A DNA stretch of 64,000 nucleotides, from contig JAKSGN010000038.1 of the NCBI GenBank assembly GCA_024180945.1, forward strand, positions 1,550,001-1,614,000. Direction: 5' to 3'. The notes beneath the pieces were generated by a model, which ran no database searches, was not told the origin of the DNA, and saw only the letters and a list, made by a program, of their open reading frames with translations. The stretch comes from Macrophomina tecta. Lineage: Eukaryota; Ascomycota; Dothideomycetes; Botryosphaeriales; Botryosphaeriaceae. Positions 1 through 13,600 of the stretch are shown here, in pieces (position 1 is the stretch's first letter; each line of letters begins with the position of its first letter). The position numbers were made by a program, and so were the translations under genes.

Positions 1-729
1 GCCTCACGGCACGTCAGTCCCGGCGTTCCCCACGCTGCTGTCGGTGGCGCTTGAGCTTAATTCTGCGAACCTCAGTCGCTCTTCGCTGCCGTTCGAAGCG
101 AACGTCTGCGATTTGTGGTGGATGCTCTCTTTGTCTCGCTGGAAACCATTCCATTGGTGTTACGATACCGCCTGCCAGGACGAATCCGGAGCAGAGGCAG
201 TCGCCTGGACGCAAGTGGCCAAAGAAATTGCATGCACTTACGTCCGCACGACCGCCTCTACTCCATGCGTCCCTCTTTTCCGAGCCATATATGCTTGGGC
301 GGCAACGGCATTTCTCAGCGATCAGCTCGCTAGCGCAGCCATCAAACTCCTGGGTGCCGGAATTCACCATCTGGTAATTCTGGGCTTCCGCATTCGGCGA
401 TGGTGATAGGAAAGGAAAGATCTTGAGATGGTGGAATTGAGGTTTCGAGTAAGGCAAAAACTCGGGGATTGGCCTAAATGGAGGGGTTGCAAGTGGCCAG
501 AGGTTAGAGTTCTCCTACTTAGGAAAATGTAATACCTGCGTATTGTGGCTACTGTTTCGTGTGAAAGTGAGGTGCGCACAATGCCTTGGCGCAGCTATTG
601 TGCGTGCACCAGCAGATAAAGCCTCTTCGCCGTTTGCAGCACCACTATCTTCCTTCCGTTCCTCTACAACGAAGCTTCTTTATTCCTCGACCATACGTTT
701 TCTTCTCCGAGCTCCCCACCACCACCACC
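1..729. other. Upstream region, no supported gene
   Basis: Open frames exist on both strands at the left edge, but none has a recognisable domain or credible splice structure. The last 150 bases are pyrimidine-rich and end in a CACC repeat directly before the ATG at 730, as expected of a fungal 5' leader. Confidence 0.4.
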
Positions 730-3089
730 ATGTCGTCCACCTACGACATCGCCGTCGAAGAGCAGCGCGAGCTCGAAATTGTCGGGCTAAAGGAAGAAGT
801 CCAAACCCTCAACAGGTGGCTCAACCACAGCACAAAGAAGAGTGAGATCGCGGAAAGCGCTCTCAAGAAGTCGCAAGCGGGCTACATCCGGTCCGAAACC
901 GAGCTCAAGGAGGCCTTGGCCTCAAACATCAAGCTTGTGAGCGAGAAGAAGACGCTCGAGGAGCAGCTGCGTGCTGAGCGCGACCAATCCCAGCTGCTGC
1001 TCGACGAGCGCAACAAGGAGACCAACGAAGCAAAGAAACTTCTTTCTTCTGCCGAGAAGACAATCTTGGACATCCAAGGCCCCGAGGGCAGCCACGGCAA
1101 GCTCGTGTCCAGGCTCCTCGCCTGCCAGCACGCACTAGACATCAGTGACCAGGCGTCCAAGGCGAAGGACGTCGCCATCGAGGGGCTCAACGCCAGGTTG
1201 AGCATCTTCACCAAGGAGTTCGAGAAACTCAACCGTGAGCTCATGACCGTGAGGAACAACATGGCACAAGCCCGACGCCCGCCGCTGCTCCCTCAGCGCC
1301 CGAGTCCGTCCAAGGCAACCTCGCCGCCGAGCTTGCCGACGTCGCCAGCGAGGGTGAGGATGAATCTCACCCGGAGAGCCCCGACACGAACGAACATCCT
1401 CCCATCTCAACTCCTATCGCGCCATTGCCTCTCTCTCTCGCCAACGACTCGACCGATGACGGCACCACAGCTACCAGTCCCTCTAACGCCGCTGACTCCG
1501 CCACGGAGCAGCAACCAGTCACCGGTGGCGGCCATGGTGTTGCCGGCGACATCCAACAGCGTCTGGAGAAGGCCCGCAACGAAGGCCGCGATGAGGTCCG
1601 CCGCGAGTACGAGAGCCTCTTCCGCATGTGCGAGCCGCCCGACGGAGAGCCCGACTTGCGCAACGGCCGCTGGGAACCGATGTTCGACGGCAACCGCAAG
1701 ACCATGCACGAGGCGGCCGGCGGCATCCCGTCGCACCTCAGTTGGATGTACGACCTGCCGGCGGGTACGGAGCTGGCCCCAGAGGTGAAGAAGGAGTGGG
1801 CTACCAAACACTATCCCCTCGCCGGTCCTTACGACGCCAAGCAGGCCGTCCAGATGTTCCCAGAGGAGCGCGCCAAGCGTCTTGCGGCCGTCGACAGGAT
1901 CAAGTATCTCGAGACTCATGGTATGAATGATCTGAAGGAACAGTTGGACAAGCAGACCGTGCAAACAAACATGATCAGCAACGAGTTGAAGCTCGCGTCA
2001 GAGCAGAACGCTCAGGATTATGAGGCGCTGGAAGCTGAGGCCAAGGAGAAGAGCAGTAGGATTCAGGAGCTGAGGAAGCAGCTGGCAGCGGCAACGAAAG
2101 AGGTCAAGAAGGTTCAGGCCCAGTTTTTGCAGAAGACCGAGGAGAATTTGAAGCTCGACAGTGAGGTGAAACGCTCGACCGGCGAGGACAAGAAGCGGAG
2201 TGAGGCCACTGACGCAGAGCTCGTCATCAAGCTAGACCGGATGACCAAACAGTGCGAGGACGTAACCACCAGACTAAAGGTCGTGACGGAGGAGAAGGTT
2301 AAGCTGCAACGAAAGTATGCCGACCGTAGCGACACCAGATTGAGGGATCTTGTCGAGCAGAACGGCGCTTGGGCCGATCAGGAAGATGAGGTGGACGCCA
2401 CCACGCAGAACGCGAAGAAACAATTTCAGGCAGCTGAGGAGAAGACCGCTGCCAAGGCCTTGGACATCGATGAGAATAGGATCAGCAAGAGCAGGGAGTC
2501 CAATAAGTTGAAAAAGTCGCGCCTGAAGGAGATCACTTTGAAGGGTGGAATGATAAAGAAGCTACAGGAGCAGCACATGACCACCACTTTGCCAGAAGAG
2601 CTTCCCACTGTTGAGGGACCAACTGTCAGCACCGCACCCAGCCCGGATGACCCGTTACAGCGCCTGTCCACCGACCGGGCAGCCGCTGCTCAGGAGAAGC
2701 AGCGAGCCGTCCCCGTCTCTTCCGAGAGGGGTACGGCTTCCTGCCAGCGCATGCACTTCTGGCCCTGGCCCTTCATTGTCTTCCTGATCACCCTCGTCAC
2801 GCTCCTCTGGTACGCTGGCTACTCCGAAGCCGAACGCCGCCTATGGAAAGAGGCCAACGATGGTGCTCGTCTCGCCACGATCAATCAGATTCAGTACGGG
2901 GGCAGGTACTCGTGGGAGGTGCTCAGGTTTGGCAATGTTCCGCAGACGATGTACATCAGCCCTGCCAACAACGCCAATATCCACGACACGACTTGGGTCC
3001 ACCCTTGGATTCGCTTCGGTTCGGATACTCTCTGGCGCATCCTGTATGGTGTTGGTGTAGTCGTTCGTACCTCGCTTGGTTATTGTTGA
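730..3089 (+). CDS. Coiled-coil protein with C-terminal membrane anchor, function unknown
   Basis: Proposed model: exons 730-1234 and 1297-3089, 765 residues. The start at 730 follows a CACC repeat (good fungal context); an upstream in-frame start at 586 would only add leader-like sequence. The frame changes near 1240. A 62-nt intron with donor GTGAGC and acceptor CTCAG restores it exactly, although a frameshift is possible. Residues of about 10-170 and again 370-560 are rich in Glu, Lys, Gln and Leu and look like long coiled coils. The middle contains an acidic, Ser/Pro-rich linker. Near residue 655 there is one strong hydrophobic segment (FIVFLITLVTLLWYAGY) followed by a roughly 90-residue tail. 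This suggests a tail-anchored or single-pass protein at an internal membrane. No enzymatic motif was seen and I do not recognise the family. Confidence 0.7.
1235..1296 (+). other. Proposed intron of the coiled-coil gene
   Basis: GTGAGC donor and CTCAG acceptor, 62 nt. Its removal joins the two long frames, one ending in a coiled coil and the other starting with an acidic Ser/Pro-rich segment. The donor is acceptable but no clear CTAAC branch site is visible. Confidence 0.5.
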
Positions 3090-4847
3090 GTCACTCGTGG
3101 GAGTATCGCCGGGGAACGACATGATTGACTGGTGTTACGGTTCGTTTCTTCTCTATTAAGTGTTTCTATTCTTTTCTTTACGGGTTTCCTGCTTTGATTA
3201 CGAGCTGATCATTTAATGGTCGGAATGGATGCCTACCTAACGTAAACAGTAGTTTTGAGCGTGACGACTGTCGTGCTGATCATGCACCATTGACTAATAA
3301 TTTCGAATCAACATGGGAAGTACTTACATAATCTTCTTTTGGTGATTTATCACGTGGAGCTAAAGTGCGCGGGATTGGAAAGGGCCTAAGTGGTAATCCG
3401 TCCGAAGATGCGTGAGGAGATTAGTAGTATTTGCAGTTGGATGGTTGCACCAGCTACTCAATGGGATCTTGGCACGCATATCGAGCTCAATGGCTCGCGG
3501 ATTCATACAGTCGGAGGACTTACTCTCCATTCAAGTAATCTCTCTGGTTGCTCAAACTCAGGCCTTTAAAGCAATAAGAGTTTTGAGCATTGGTATCTCT
3601 CACTGCTTGATGGTTGTGACGGTCCACCAACGCTACAATCTGATAGCCTTTTGCGATCCCTTCAATTACAACAATTATTAGCAAGTAGGTTTCAGTGGTC
3701 AAGGGAGAGAATGCCAACGGATCGCTGATGAGCTATTCGAGCATTCTCTATCTATACTTATAGTACTATCTGAGCTATTGATTGATAATTGTTGGGGTTT
3801 AGGACCCGTTGAGAGACTATTCAAGTGGATTGGTGGTACATTGGCAATAATGTGTACCATTGGGACCAAACCGTCACATCAAGTGTAAACCTTAACCCAT
3901 CAAAGCCTGAGTTTGCATGCGACAAAGCACGTGCAGAGTATATAATTATAAATACTGTATTTTAAGATGAGCCCAAACCCTACGTCTTTCTGATATGCCG
4001 GGAAACTGGGACATGTGCGTGTCCAGATGTACAAATTGTCCCGTATTGTCCGATTTCGCATTTTAATACCTAAATTCCCCACAGCCGACCGCGCAATACC
4101 AAACCATTACCCACGCCCGCCACGATATAGAATGGACTATGGCGTCTGAGGCCACGTATATAACAATAGGTTCGATATATTTAAAACTATTCTCCGCACC
4201 TATCTCCCACCGAATCTCGTAATGGGGGCGTGTTGTATGATAGCCACAGATCCTAGTTAATGAGTCCCCTGTTCGATGTATGCAGCTTACGCGGAGCATT
4301 CTGACGGATCAACTGTACTTCTCGACAAGATGACAGCAAATTGCTGCATTTTTCTCGTTGCTATCTCGGTGCCGTGATGCCGACCCAGATCGGCATGTTG
4401 CCGTCGGCATCTACGGCACCATCGGCATCATCGGCACCGCCACAGCTTAATCTGCTGGGGGTCTCAGCGCTCACGTTTAGGCTGATTGGTCCTGCTGCTT
4501 CAATGATATCTATTCTGCTCCTGAAGCCCCGGTTCGCCCCACACTTTGCATCACTGGTTGAATAACCTCGAGTGGAAGCCTCTCCTCCCTTCCCGCGCAC
4601 GCATCGCGCGCAGCTGTCATCACGACCCGACCGGGCGGCTCTCTCCGCGGCAACGATGCACACTGCTCACAAAGCCGCGAAGATGCCGTGTCATACTACC
4701 AGGATGCTGAGATGCGATGGGATAGGCGCATACACCCTGCATGGTACGACTTGTACTCTTGATCACCCATGCCCTTCGGAAGGCCTCGGGCAAGAGAGGG
4801 GCGGAGTCTTATTGGGTCTTACGGGTTCCACATCGCCATCGAATGCG
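3090..4847. other. Intergenic, nothing recognised
   Basis: About 1.75 kb with moderately AT-rich stretches and only short, unsupported open frames on both strands. A short run of imperfect CGGCATC repeats lies near 4381-4440. No RNA gene or transposon signature was seen. Confidence 0.5.
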
Positions 4848-4856
4848 TATATAAAG
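4848..4856 (+). promoter_or_regulatory. TATA box of the cyanide hydratase gene
   Basis: TATATAAAG lies 114-122 bases before the ATG at 4970, in an otherwise GC-balanced region. The position fits a TATA element with a roughly 90-base leader. Confidence 0.6.
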
Positions 4857-4969
4857 AGGGCATGAGAGTGCTGTGATTAATTGTTCACCAAGCAAGAACA
4901 CCTTCCCCCGTCTGGACATTAACTCTCATCATCTTGACTTTGACGGACTCGTCAAACATCACTTCCAAA

Positions 4970-6194
4970 ATGCCCATCACCAAGTACAAGGCTGCTGCCG
5001 TACGCATCTCACAAGCTCCAATTCACAAAGATATCCCTCACTGACAAATAGTTAGGTCACCTCCGAGCCCGGATGGTTCGACCTCGAGGGCGGTACCCAG
5101 AAGACCATCAACTTCATCAATGAAGCCGGTCAGGCCGGCTGCAAGCTGGTCGCCTTCCCCGAAGTCTGTAAGTCGTCCGTTAAACTCTCCTCACGTTAAA
5201 CGCCATTAACTAGAGCCCAGGGATTCCCGGTTACCCCTACTGGATGTGGAAGGTGACCTATCAGCAATCGCTGCCGATGCTAAAGAAGTACCGGGAAAAC
5301 TCGCTGCGCGTCGACTCGGAGGAGATGCGGCGCATCCGGCGCGCAGCGCGCGACAACCAGATCTATGTGTCAATGGGCTTCTCGGAGCTGGACCACGCGA
5401 CGCTGTATCTGGCGCAAGTGCTCATCGCGCCAGACGGCAGCATCCTCAACCACCGGCGCAAGATCAAGCCGACGCACGTCGAGAAGCTGGTGTACGGCGA
5501 CGGCGCGGGCGACACGTTCCAGTCTGTGACCGAAACCGAGCTGGGGCGCCTCGGCCAGCTCAACTGCTGGGAGAACATGAACCCCTTCCTTAAGTCGCTC
5601 AACGTCGCGCAAGGCGAGCAGATCCACATCGCCGCCTGGCCCATCTACCCGGGCAAGGAGACGCTCAAGTATCCCGACCCGGCGACCAACGTCGCCGACC
5701 CCGCCAGCGACCTCGTCACGCCCGCCTACGCCATCGAGACAGGCACGTGGACGCTGGCGCCCTTCCAGCGGCTGAGTGTGGAAGGACTCAAGAAGAACAC
5801 GCCCGAGGGTGTCGAGCCCGAGACCGATCCGAGCACGTACAACGGGCACGCGCGCATCTACAAGCCCGACGGCACGCTGGTGGCGAAGCCGGATAAGGAC
5901 TTTGACGGGCTGCTGTTCGTCGATATCGACCTGAACGAGACGCACTTGACCAAGGTGCTGGCCGACTTTGGCGGCCACTACATGCGCCCCGATTTGATCA
6001 GGTTGCTGGTCGACACCAGGCGCAAGGAGCTGGTCACTGAGGCTGACCCCGACGGCGGCATCGCTACGTACTCGACGAGGGAGAGGCTGAACTTGCACTT
6101 GCCGCTTGATGCGCCCAAAGATCCGAGGAGGGGACAGGTGGGTGTTGCGGGCGTCAAGAAGGATGAGGAGAAGAAGGCGTACGCTGAGCTCTGA
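4970..6194 (+). CDS. Cyanide hydratase (nitrilase family)
   Basis: Exons 4970-4999, 5056-5167 and 5221-6194 give 371 residues, the usual length for fungal cyanide hydratases, which turn HCN into formamide. The exons join into [19 protein letters not shown] and then [13 protein letters not shown]. The nitrilase triad is visible: Glu in FPEVW (about residue 46), Lys in [12 protein letters not shown] (about 129) and Cys in [10 protein letters not shown] (about 164). The segment [19 protein letters not shown] and the end [15 protein letters not shown] are typical of cyanide hydratase rather than general nitrilases. Intron donors are GTACGC and GTAAGT. The enzyme is cytosolic and forms helical oligomers in known relatives. 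It detoxifies cyanide met on cyanogenic plants or made internally. A close nitrilase with different specificity cannot be excluded. Confidence 0.95.
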
Positions 6195-6798
6195 AAGGGG
6201 GTCCCCGCGTGGTACTCCGAGACTAGGTGAAGGAAAGGAGGGGGTTCTCTTGCGAGTTTAAATTTGATGTTCTTTGGGATGTCATCTACCCTCCTTTTGG
6301 CTTGGTAATTCAATTTATGAACCTTTAAATTTGAAGAGCCGGCTTGAACGGTGAATTTGCGGCGTTGTTGAACGAGAAATGCGCTAGGTAAGTTGGACCT
6401 GCTATGCTTTCTTGGCGCATAAGGGGAAAAACATTTTCGTTTACTATTTCCAAAGGCATGAGGCAGCTATTGGAGCGTCGAAGTCACAAACATTCTTGAC
6501 CTTTCCGTCCCAGATGTATCCAGAAGCAAAAGTTCAAGGAGAGGTAGAAGGAGTGGTGCCGATCTGAGTCTCTCTGGTCCTTAGATAAACCAGCTGACGT
6601 CCGGAATCATGCGACTACTACTGAAGGCTTTTAAAATGGGCGGGTCAAGATCATGTGCAACAAAGGAGGTAAGATTGCTAAGACGGGCCTGTCAGGTATT
6701 CTTCCAAGGAGTGGGAAACTGAGGTAGGAAGAAGGCAAGAAGACAAGGATAATACCATTGAACTTGCCGTGCGAATAGTTCCGTGCCTTAATGGCAAA
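6195..6798. other. Convergent 3' intergenic region
   Basis: Shared 3' flank of the cyanide hydratase (plus strand) and the NmrA-like gene (minus strand). No coding signal, repeat or RNA gene was recognised. Confidence 0.5.
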
Positions 6799-7892
6799 TC
6801 ACTGCTGAGCCTGAATGACCTTTCTCACAACGGACTCCAGCGTTTCACTCGGAGGCGCCTTAATCAGATCATTGTCGCGGCTCTCATAAAGCGTACCGCC
6901 CTGCGTCCAAATTCTCCTCAGCGTGTACACAGCCGCATATGGCACGCCCTTCTCCCAGGCCTCCTTCTCCGCACGCTCAAGGTCAGACAGAGGCGTGTAG
7001 GCCACGTTCCACTTGACGCCAGTCTGGCGCTCGAACTCCGCCAGGATCTCCTTCGGCGTAGTCGTGAACGAGTTGACGATCAGCGCCCTGTTAGCCGTAT
7101 TCTCCGGATGTTGGAGCGCCGCGACCAGCAGTTCCCCGACGCTGTGTCGGAGTCAGCAACACCATCTTCTAAAAAAGAAAGTAAAATAGAGAAAGGCACG
7201 CACTCATCCATCGTCGTCAAGCCAATCTTCCCATCGCCATCCCCCAGCAGTACCGCTCTCCTAGCCTTGACGTCAAACGTGCCGACCTCATCATTGGCGC
7301 TCTTGCCCATGTACATGTCCGCGTACGGCCCGGTCACGAGATACGTGTACTCGAGCTGCTTGACGGCGTCAGATTCGAGGTAGGCGCGCACCTTCAGCTT
7401 CAGCTGATGCGGCTTCTCGCCGGCCGACTGCGGGCCGTACTTGATGTCGGTGCCGTACTCGCTGGGGAAGAAGCGCTTGATGGTGGGCGACTGCTCGGCG
7501 AGCTTGATCAGGTTGATCTGCTCGGCGATGACGTTGCGGCCCACGGCGCTGACGACCGTGTCGAAGCCTGTGGATGCTGGTCAGCTGTGGATGCTTGGGT
7601 TGGAAGATGTTTGTGCCACGAAGGGCTCCAAGAGGCGGGGAGGTAGCGTTTGGTGGGGACCTTTGTAGGTTTCCAGGATCTTGGCCTCATCGTTGAAGTC
7701 GCCGACAATGACCTCGGCGCCCTTGTCCTTGAGCGATTGGATCTCGGCGGCCTTCTTCTCGACCGTGTTGGCAGAAGTGTAGATGCCGATGCGTTTGAAG
7801 GGAGGTTGAGCATGGACCAGAGCCTTGACGATGTAGCGTCCAATTACGCCGGTCGCGCCGAAGACGAGCACTTTCTCAGTTGGAGGCGCCAT
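6799..7892 (-). CDS. NmrA-like / isoflavone reductase-like NAD(P)-binding protein
   Basis: Minus-strand exons 7892-7661, 7567-7204 and 7141-6799 give 312 residues. The N-terminus [19 protein letters not shown] is a Rossmann dinucleotide-binding loop (GxxGxxG type). Later landmarks typical of the family are a [10 protein letters not shown] segment after the second exon start, [10 protein letters not shown] (about residue 110) and [13 protein letters not shown]. Members are atypical short-chain dehydrogenases that either reduce phenylpropanoid-like substrates or act as redox sensors such as NmrA; the substrate cannot be read from sequence. Intron 2 has a good GTGCGT donor and CTGAC branch site. 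Intron 1 (7660-7568) has a weak donor, GTCCCC, but a proper CTGAC branch and CACAG acceptor, and the frame joins well as YKGFDTVV. The gene faces away from histone H4. Confidence 0.88.
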
Positions 7893-8441
7893 TCTCGCGG
7901 AAAAGGTTGTTGAGTTCCGATGCTCGAGAGGCTGCAGGTATTCTTATAAAGATTCCCGCCGTGCTTACAGATCGCACGACTGGGCACGCGCAACGCCATC
8001 GGAAGCGCAAATGTACCATGACGAGCCGAAAGGGCGCCAGCTTGGGCGGGGCCTGCCGATCGCGGCCCCTCAATCTTGTGATGGCCCGCGCGTGGGTCCC
8101 TCCACGATTGGGGGTTGGATGCGTCTCACTGCTTAGGAGCGTCAGGGCACAGCATAAGTCACAGGTGTGTGCATAAGCCAGGCAATTATCAATCGAATGG
8201 ATCATGTATTGATAAGCCGGCTCGCGCCAGCATTTCCGCATATCCGTTTGCTCAAAGACAAGACAGCATAACCCACAAAACTCCGTCCATTTCCGTTAAT
8301 CACAGCACAAGACCTTTCCCATGAAGAAACCAGCTGTCGACACCCGTCCGCCGACCCGATTCACGAGAGCGCCGAAACCAAATATGAGCCGACACGATGC
8401 GCGAGAGCCGGGCGAGTGAGAGAAGACCGCGGACGAGGCGT
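7893..8441. other. Intergenic region between the NmrA-like gene and histone H4
   Basis: Upstream region of the minus-strand NmrA-like gene and 3' flank of H4. No further feature was recognised. Confidence 0.45.
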
Positions 8442-9053
<612 letters not shown>

Positions 9054-9192
9054 TTTGGCTTGATGTGGTGGTTGTGCAGTTGCGGGTTGATGATAGTCGC
9101 GGCGAGAGGCGTGGTGTTGATGTGACGCAGCTGAGGTCGCAAACGGTGGAAGAACGAGGAAAAGGGAGAAAGGACGGCGGCCAGGCGGTAGC

Positions 9193-9200
9193 TTTAAATA
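9193..9200 (-). promoter_or_regulatory. TATA-like element of histone H4
   Basis: On the minus strand this reads TATTTAAA, about 140 bases before the H4 ATG, in an otherwise GC-rich promoter. Confidence 0.5.
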
Positions 9201-10651
9201 GGAGAATCGGGTGATCAGGTTGCAACAGCTGGAGCGAGACGCGCTAGACTGGTTTGGGGGCAGTGGCCAAGCGCAGATGCGGCAGGAACATCAAAAGCGC
9301 AGGCACCAGAAAGCGTTGCAAAGGCAAGCTGCTTTCCAGCACTTGATAGCGAGCATTCACGCCCGGCGAACTGTGCGGGTGCCCGCCCGCTGCGCCCGCG
9401 GTCGCGGATTAACACGTTGTTCCGTCCCGGAGGAACGCCAAAACGCGGCCGTGCCGCCAACAACATCGCAACACCCGCACTTCGCTCTCACTGCGCACAG
9501 CCATCCATTGTATCTCACTTAGCCGACTGAGTCGTAACAATGGATGGGAGCTGCGAACCAAATCAGCGAATCGAACAGTAATAAGATGTGAAGCGCTTAC
9601 CTGTAGTAAGCTTTTGCTCCCTACCGTTGTCAATGACCAGGTCATCGATATCGGGCGCCTTCGCAGGCCAGCCAGCCTCAGTCGCACGTAGCATGTTCGC
9701 CGGGACGCCTTAAATATCTTTCTCCGCAGGAAATTAATGGGGCAAGTGAACAGTACGGTTTGGCAACTTCACCTCCAACAAATAACTTCTGGAGTTCCGC
9801 GCTCTTACTAAAATAATGCCAGCATTGCTTTATGACATTATGACAGAAAACGTTGAGAAATCCGCACCCTGTAGAGGCGTTCCGGCAGAGTTAGGTGGGG
9901 TTCTCCGCAATGTCTAGGTCTAGCTCTTAATGAGAACATATGGCTGACCTAAGGGGAGGGCAAAAGGCTAAGATCCGGTAGGTGAAAGTGAAGATGGCGG
10001 GGGGTCTGGTGGGCAAGCAAGTCGGACTCCGGAGGGCCTCAGTCTGTCGCCGTATCTGCGACAACAGGCGAAGAGGCCCGTTGTGGGTGAGAGCTGGGCC
10101 CCGGAAAGTCTGAAGGTTTCGATAGAGTCATAGGTTGTTGGTGAGCGAGCCGTCGATGCTCACATTCTCCTTGCCTATGGGCGTTGGGCATTGGTGAGCC
10201 GTCGATATCCTCATTCTGCTTGATCGTAGGATAGGCAATGACGCGTCTGCAAGTGCAACATGTCTGTAGGCGCAGCTGACGGATGAATCGCAACCCGGAC
10301 GCTCGGGCCCTTGGTGTAAATGGGAGTCATTCAAAAACCGCCCTCCGCCGCACATACACACACCTTTCTTCTCTGTACGCAGATTCAGCGCTGCATCCAC
10401 AGACGTACTATTCACTCCCCAAATCTTCCCTGACTGCACATCCGGCAAGCATACAGCTTCCAAGGACTGTCCTCCACACTGCAATCGCAGAAAGATTAGT
10501 TACCCTGCACAACTTCACAGCCACTCGCGGTAGCTTCACTTCCAATTCCAGCCAAAGCTACACAGCGTGGCCGCCAACAGTAAGTGCATTCTTCTCTGAC
10601 ATCTTCTAGCTTCTTCAAGCATCACAGGTGCTGACCGAAGCTACGCTAGCT
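9201..10651. other. Intergenic; probable leader of the helicase gene at its right end
   Basis: No gene was recognised from 9201 to about 10280. From 10580 to 10627 the sequence has a GTAAGT donor, a CTGAC branch-like site and an ACAG acceptor, spaced as a 48-nt intron. This fits a spliced 5' untranslated leader of the helicase gene that starts at 10652. Confidence 0.4.
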
Positions 10652-13600
10652 ATGACGAGCACGTCTGCGGGCCGCCCTGGCACCGCAGCGGCCGAGCAGC
10701 CCGTCGAGCAGCCTGGCACCGCAACGGTCGAGCCGCCTGTCGAGCAGCCTGACACCGCAGCGACCGAGCAGCCAGTCGAGCAGCCTGGCACCGCAGCGAC
10801 CGAGCAGCCCGTCAAGCAGCCTGGCACCGCAGCGACCGAGCACCCTATTGAGCAGCCTGTCGAGCAGTCTCCTCATGCAAACATGGAAGTCATCAGCTTC
10901 CCACTCGAATTCAAGCCGATGAAGACCTTCGGTCCTCAGTTTAACTCTATGGTCTGGGCAGTCGCTGGAGCTATCGCGGAGATCAACTCGTTCGATGTCA
11001 CTGACGCGCAAACTTTCAAGTACCGGCAGTACGTGATGCATCCGAATTTGCTTTTTGTGGCTAAGCTAACCGCGAAACAAAAGATATACGCTGTACCACG
11101 AGCTCATGGATTATTTTTCCGATCATGCCTTCGACCAATTCATCGGCGAAGCCTTTGATGAGCAGGACAAGATGAAGCTTCGGGACCACTCTTACGCCAC
11201 GCGCATTCACGCACAAGCGTTAATACTTTTCTACGAGGAACAGGTTGGCAAGGAGTACCGTTGCCGTCTCCTAACTCACCACGACGCGCAATCATTCCAG
11301 TACGAGATTATATGGCTGCTCGGCGCCGCGGACAACTCGAGCACACCCACCATGTCGTTGTTGGTTCACCCTGATGGTCACTGGGAGCCGGTCGTCACCG
11401 TGCGCGACAGCAGCGACGTCTCCGATGGCGGGATTCCGCTCTCACAGGATGACCCACTTCTGGCCAGCGACCCACGTGTTACTGGTCACCCACCTAATAC
11501 TGCCGAGTCTGAGCAGTTCGAGGAACGCTGGAAAGATGCTCTCACTAAGCAAAAGGCCACGGAGACATCGACCCTTGTTCATCTCTATCATCCGAAGCGC
11601 AACAACAGCGACTGGAGTGCGGTCAAGGCCATGCATCACCGCAGCTGCCATCTAGTGGTGACCGGTAAAGATGGTGTGGAGACCCTCCTGCCGGCGCGCG
11701 ACCCTGGCGCTGGTGTAGATGAGCGGTCCATCAACTTGTCGGTATCCTTCGGCTCTGTTGCGCTGGCCCCTTTCATTGAGATACGCACCATTGTGTACCG
11801 CAAGGCGCGAGTGGGCTCGGACGATGTCTTCCGTGGTTTCTTGCGCTTTCCCTTTAAGAAACTCCTTCGTCCCAAGGCCGCCTCCTCAGATACCGAGGAC
11901 ATCGAGTACGCGTTCCGGCAGGGTATTTCGGACTTCAAGGTCGACCCAGATAGTCTTGATGGTGCCTTCATCATCAGTTTCAGCTATGAGAGCGCTGTTG
12001 CCAGCGGCCTAGTCCCGAGGCCTGACGTAGGACTGGTTAACTCCGAGTTAGATCTCATCAACCACCTCCGCAGGCTGGCCACGCCTACCAGCCGGGTCAC
12101 CTTGAAGCTTCGTGTGCAGCTCCTAGAAGCTGAAAAGATAGCGAAGGCGGCTGGCTGTTGTTTGGACTACCTGACCTTTCTGCACGGTTTCCACGCCTTG
12201 GATCCTCTCCAGCCTCACTATCACCAGTACCTCCCTAACAAAGACGAAGTCAGGGCACAAGTGGGTGCGATGATCGGCATCTACCAGAGATTGCTTGCTG
12301 GTTCTCCGCACATGAGGGTCAAGGCGCATGCGGAATTTATGGATCCTTTGGAGGCCGAGGTGCAATTGGCGTACGACGTCGAGACGGAATGGCAGGAGCA
12401 ATTGGCCCTTATCAAGCAGTTCCAGTTTACGGACCACTTCGCTCGCTTCGTTCAGTATGGCAAGAGTGTCGTTGCGTTGCTTCGACTCAAGGATCGCAGC
12501 AACATGTTCGACCCGCGCCACCTGCTCGAGCCTGGCACGGAGGTTATTCTGAAGTGGAAGACTCCTCGGCACGGTGATAAGGAACAGTCCGTTCTCTTCT
12601 TCGTCATAGATGATGTGCTTAGCTTCCCCGACACGGACCTTGTCTTGGTTGCAAAGCGCAAGGACGTCAGGTACTTCGGAAGCGACGCCGTCAAGCCGAC
12701 ATTGGTAGCCAGGACCAACTTTCACACGGTTAAACTGAACGTCATTGTTAACAGGATCACCTACCGGAGGCGCATAGATGCTGTCCACGAGATGTGGAGG
12801 TTGCAGAGCAGCTTCAAAAAGTTCTGGCCCGCTCTTCTCAACCACTCCCCGTACGAGCTCCCAGAGACTCGCACGTTTGACCTTGCGGGAATCGGCAATG
12901 ATTCTGTGGATTCAGCCATCAAATCCGCAACCCATAATCCCTCGAAGCTTCTCAACAACGACCAGAAGGAGATGCTTGAGGGCATGAGGGTGTTGAAAGG
13001 CCATATTCAACTTACCCAGGCTCCCGGTGGCATGGGCAAGACTCTCGCCGAAGTTTTAATGGCGTGGGTTTACTACCAAGTCGGCATGTGTGCACTTTTG
13101 ACCGCTCCAACCAACGCCGCGGTTAACGTGATTTGCGAGCGTTACGCCAAGATGTTTCCCAAGGCTCCTCAGCCGGTCAGGGTCCTCGCTGTCGACAAGG
13201 ATCTCGAGGACAAGACGTTGGGTCGCGGTCCCACGAAGCACACAGACGATAATGACCTAGTAGACTCCGATGAGGTACTCATGATGGAGCTCTTGTCCGA
13301 GGCTAAGAAGCTTCATCGGAATACCCGTGGAGCGGCAAGTAACGACCTTCTATCACTGGCCCTCGACGCCGCGACCCATTCTAGGTTTGTGGTCAAGTCG
13401 CATTATACCTGCAGTCAGGACTCCGAAGCAAATAAACCCGAGTTGGAGGGCGTTGAGGTCGATATGGTAGCAGAACTTAAGGGGTTCTATGAGAAGTCTC
13501 AAGATCCAACGCAGCCACCCGTCCAGGAATGGGCCGAGGAGGATCAACGCCACTACCGCCAGGCGCTTGAACACGTCCAGAAGGAGGTAATTCTCCGTGC

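Noticed and set aside
14..457. Long open frame on the minus strand at the left edge, with open frames also on the plus strand
   Set aside because: No recognisable domain, no splice support, and both strands are open, which points to composition rather than coding.
3412..3681. 89-codon open frame
   Set aside because: Isolated, hydrophobic, without promoter, splice context or recognisable family.
4361..4865. Short overlapping frames before the cyanide hydratase gene
   Set aside because: They overlap the TATA box and leader of the next gene and encode low-complexity sequence.
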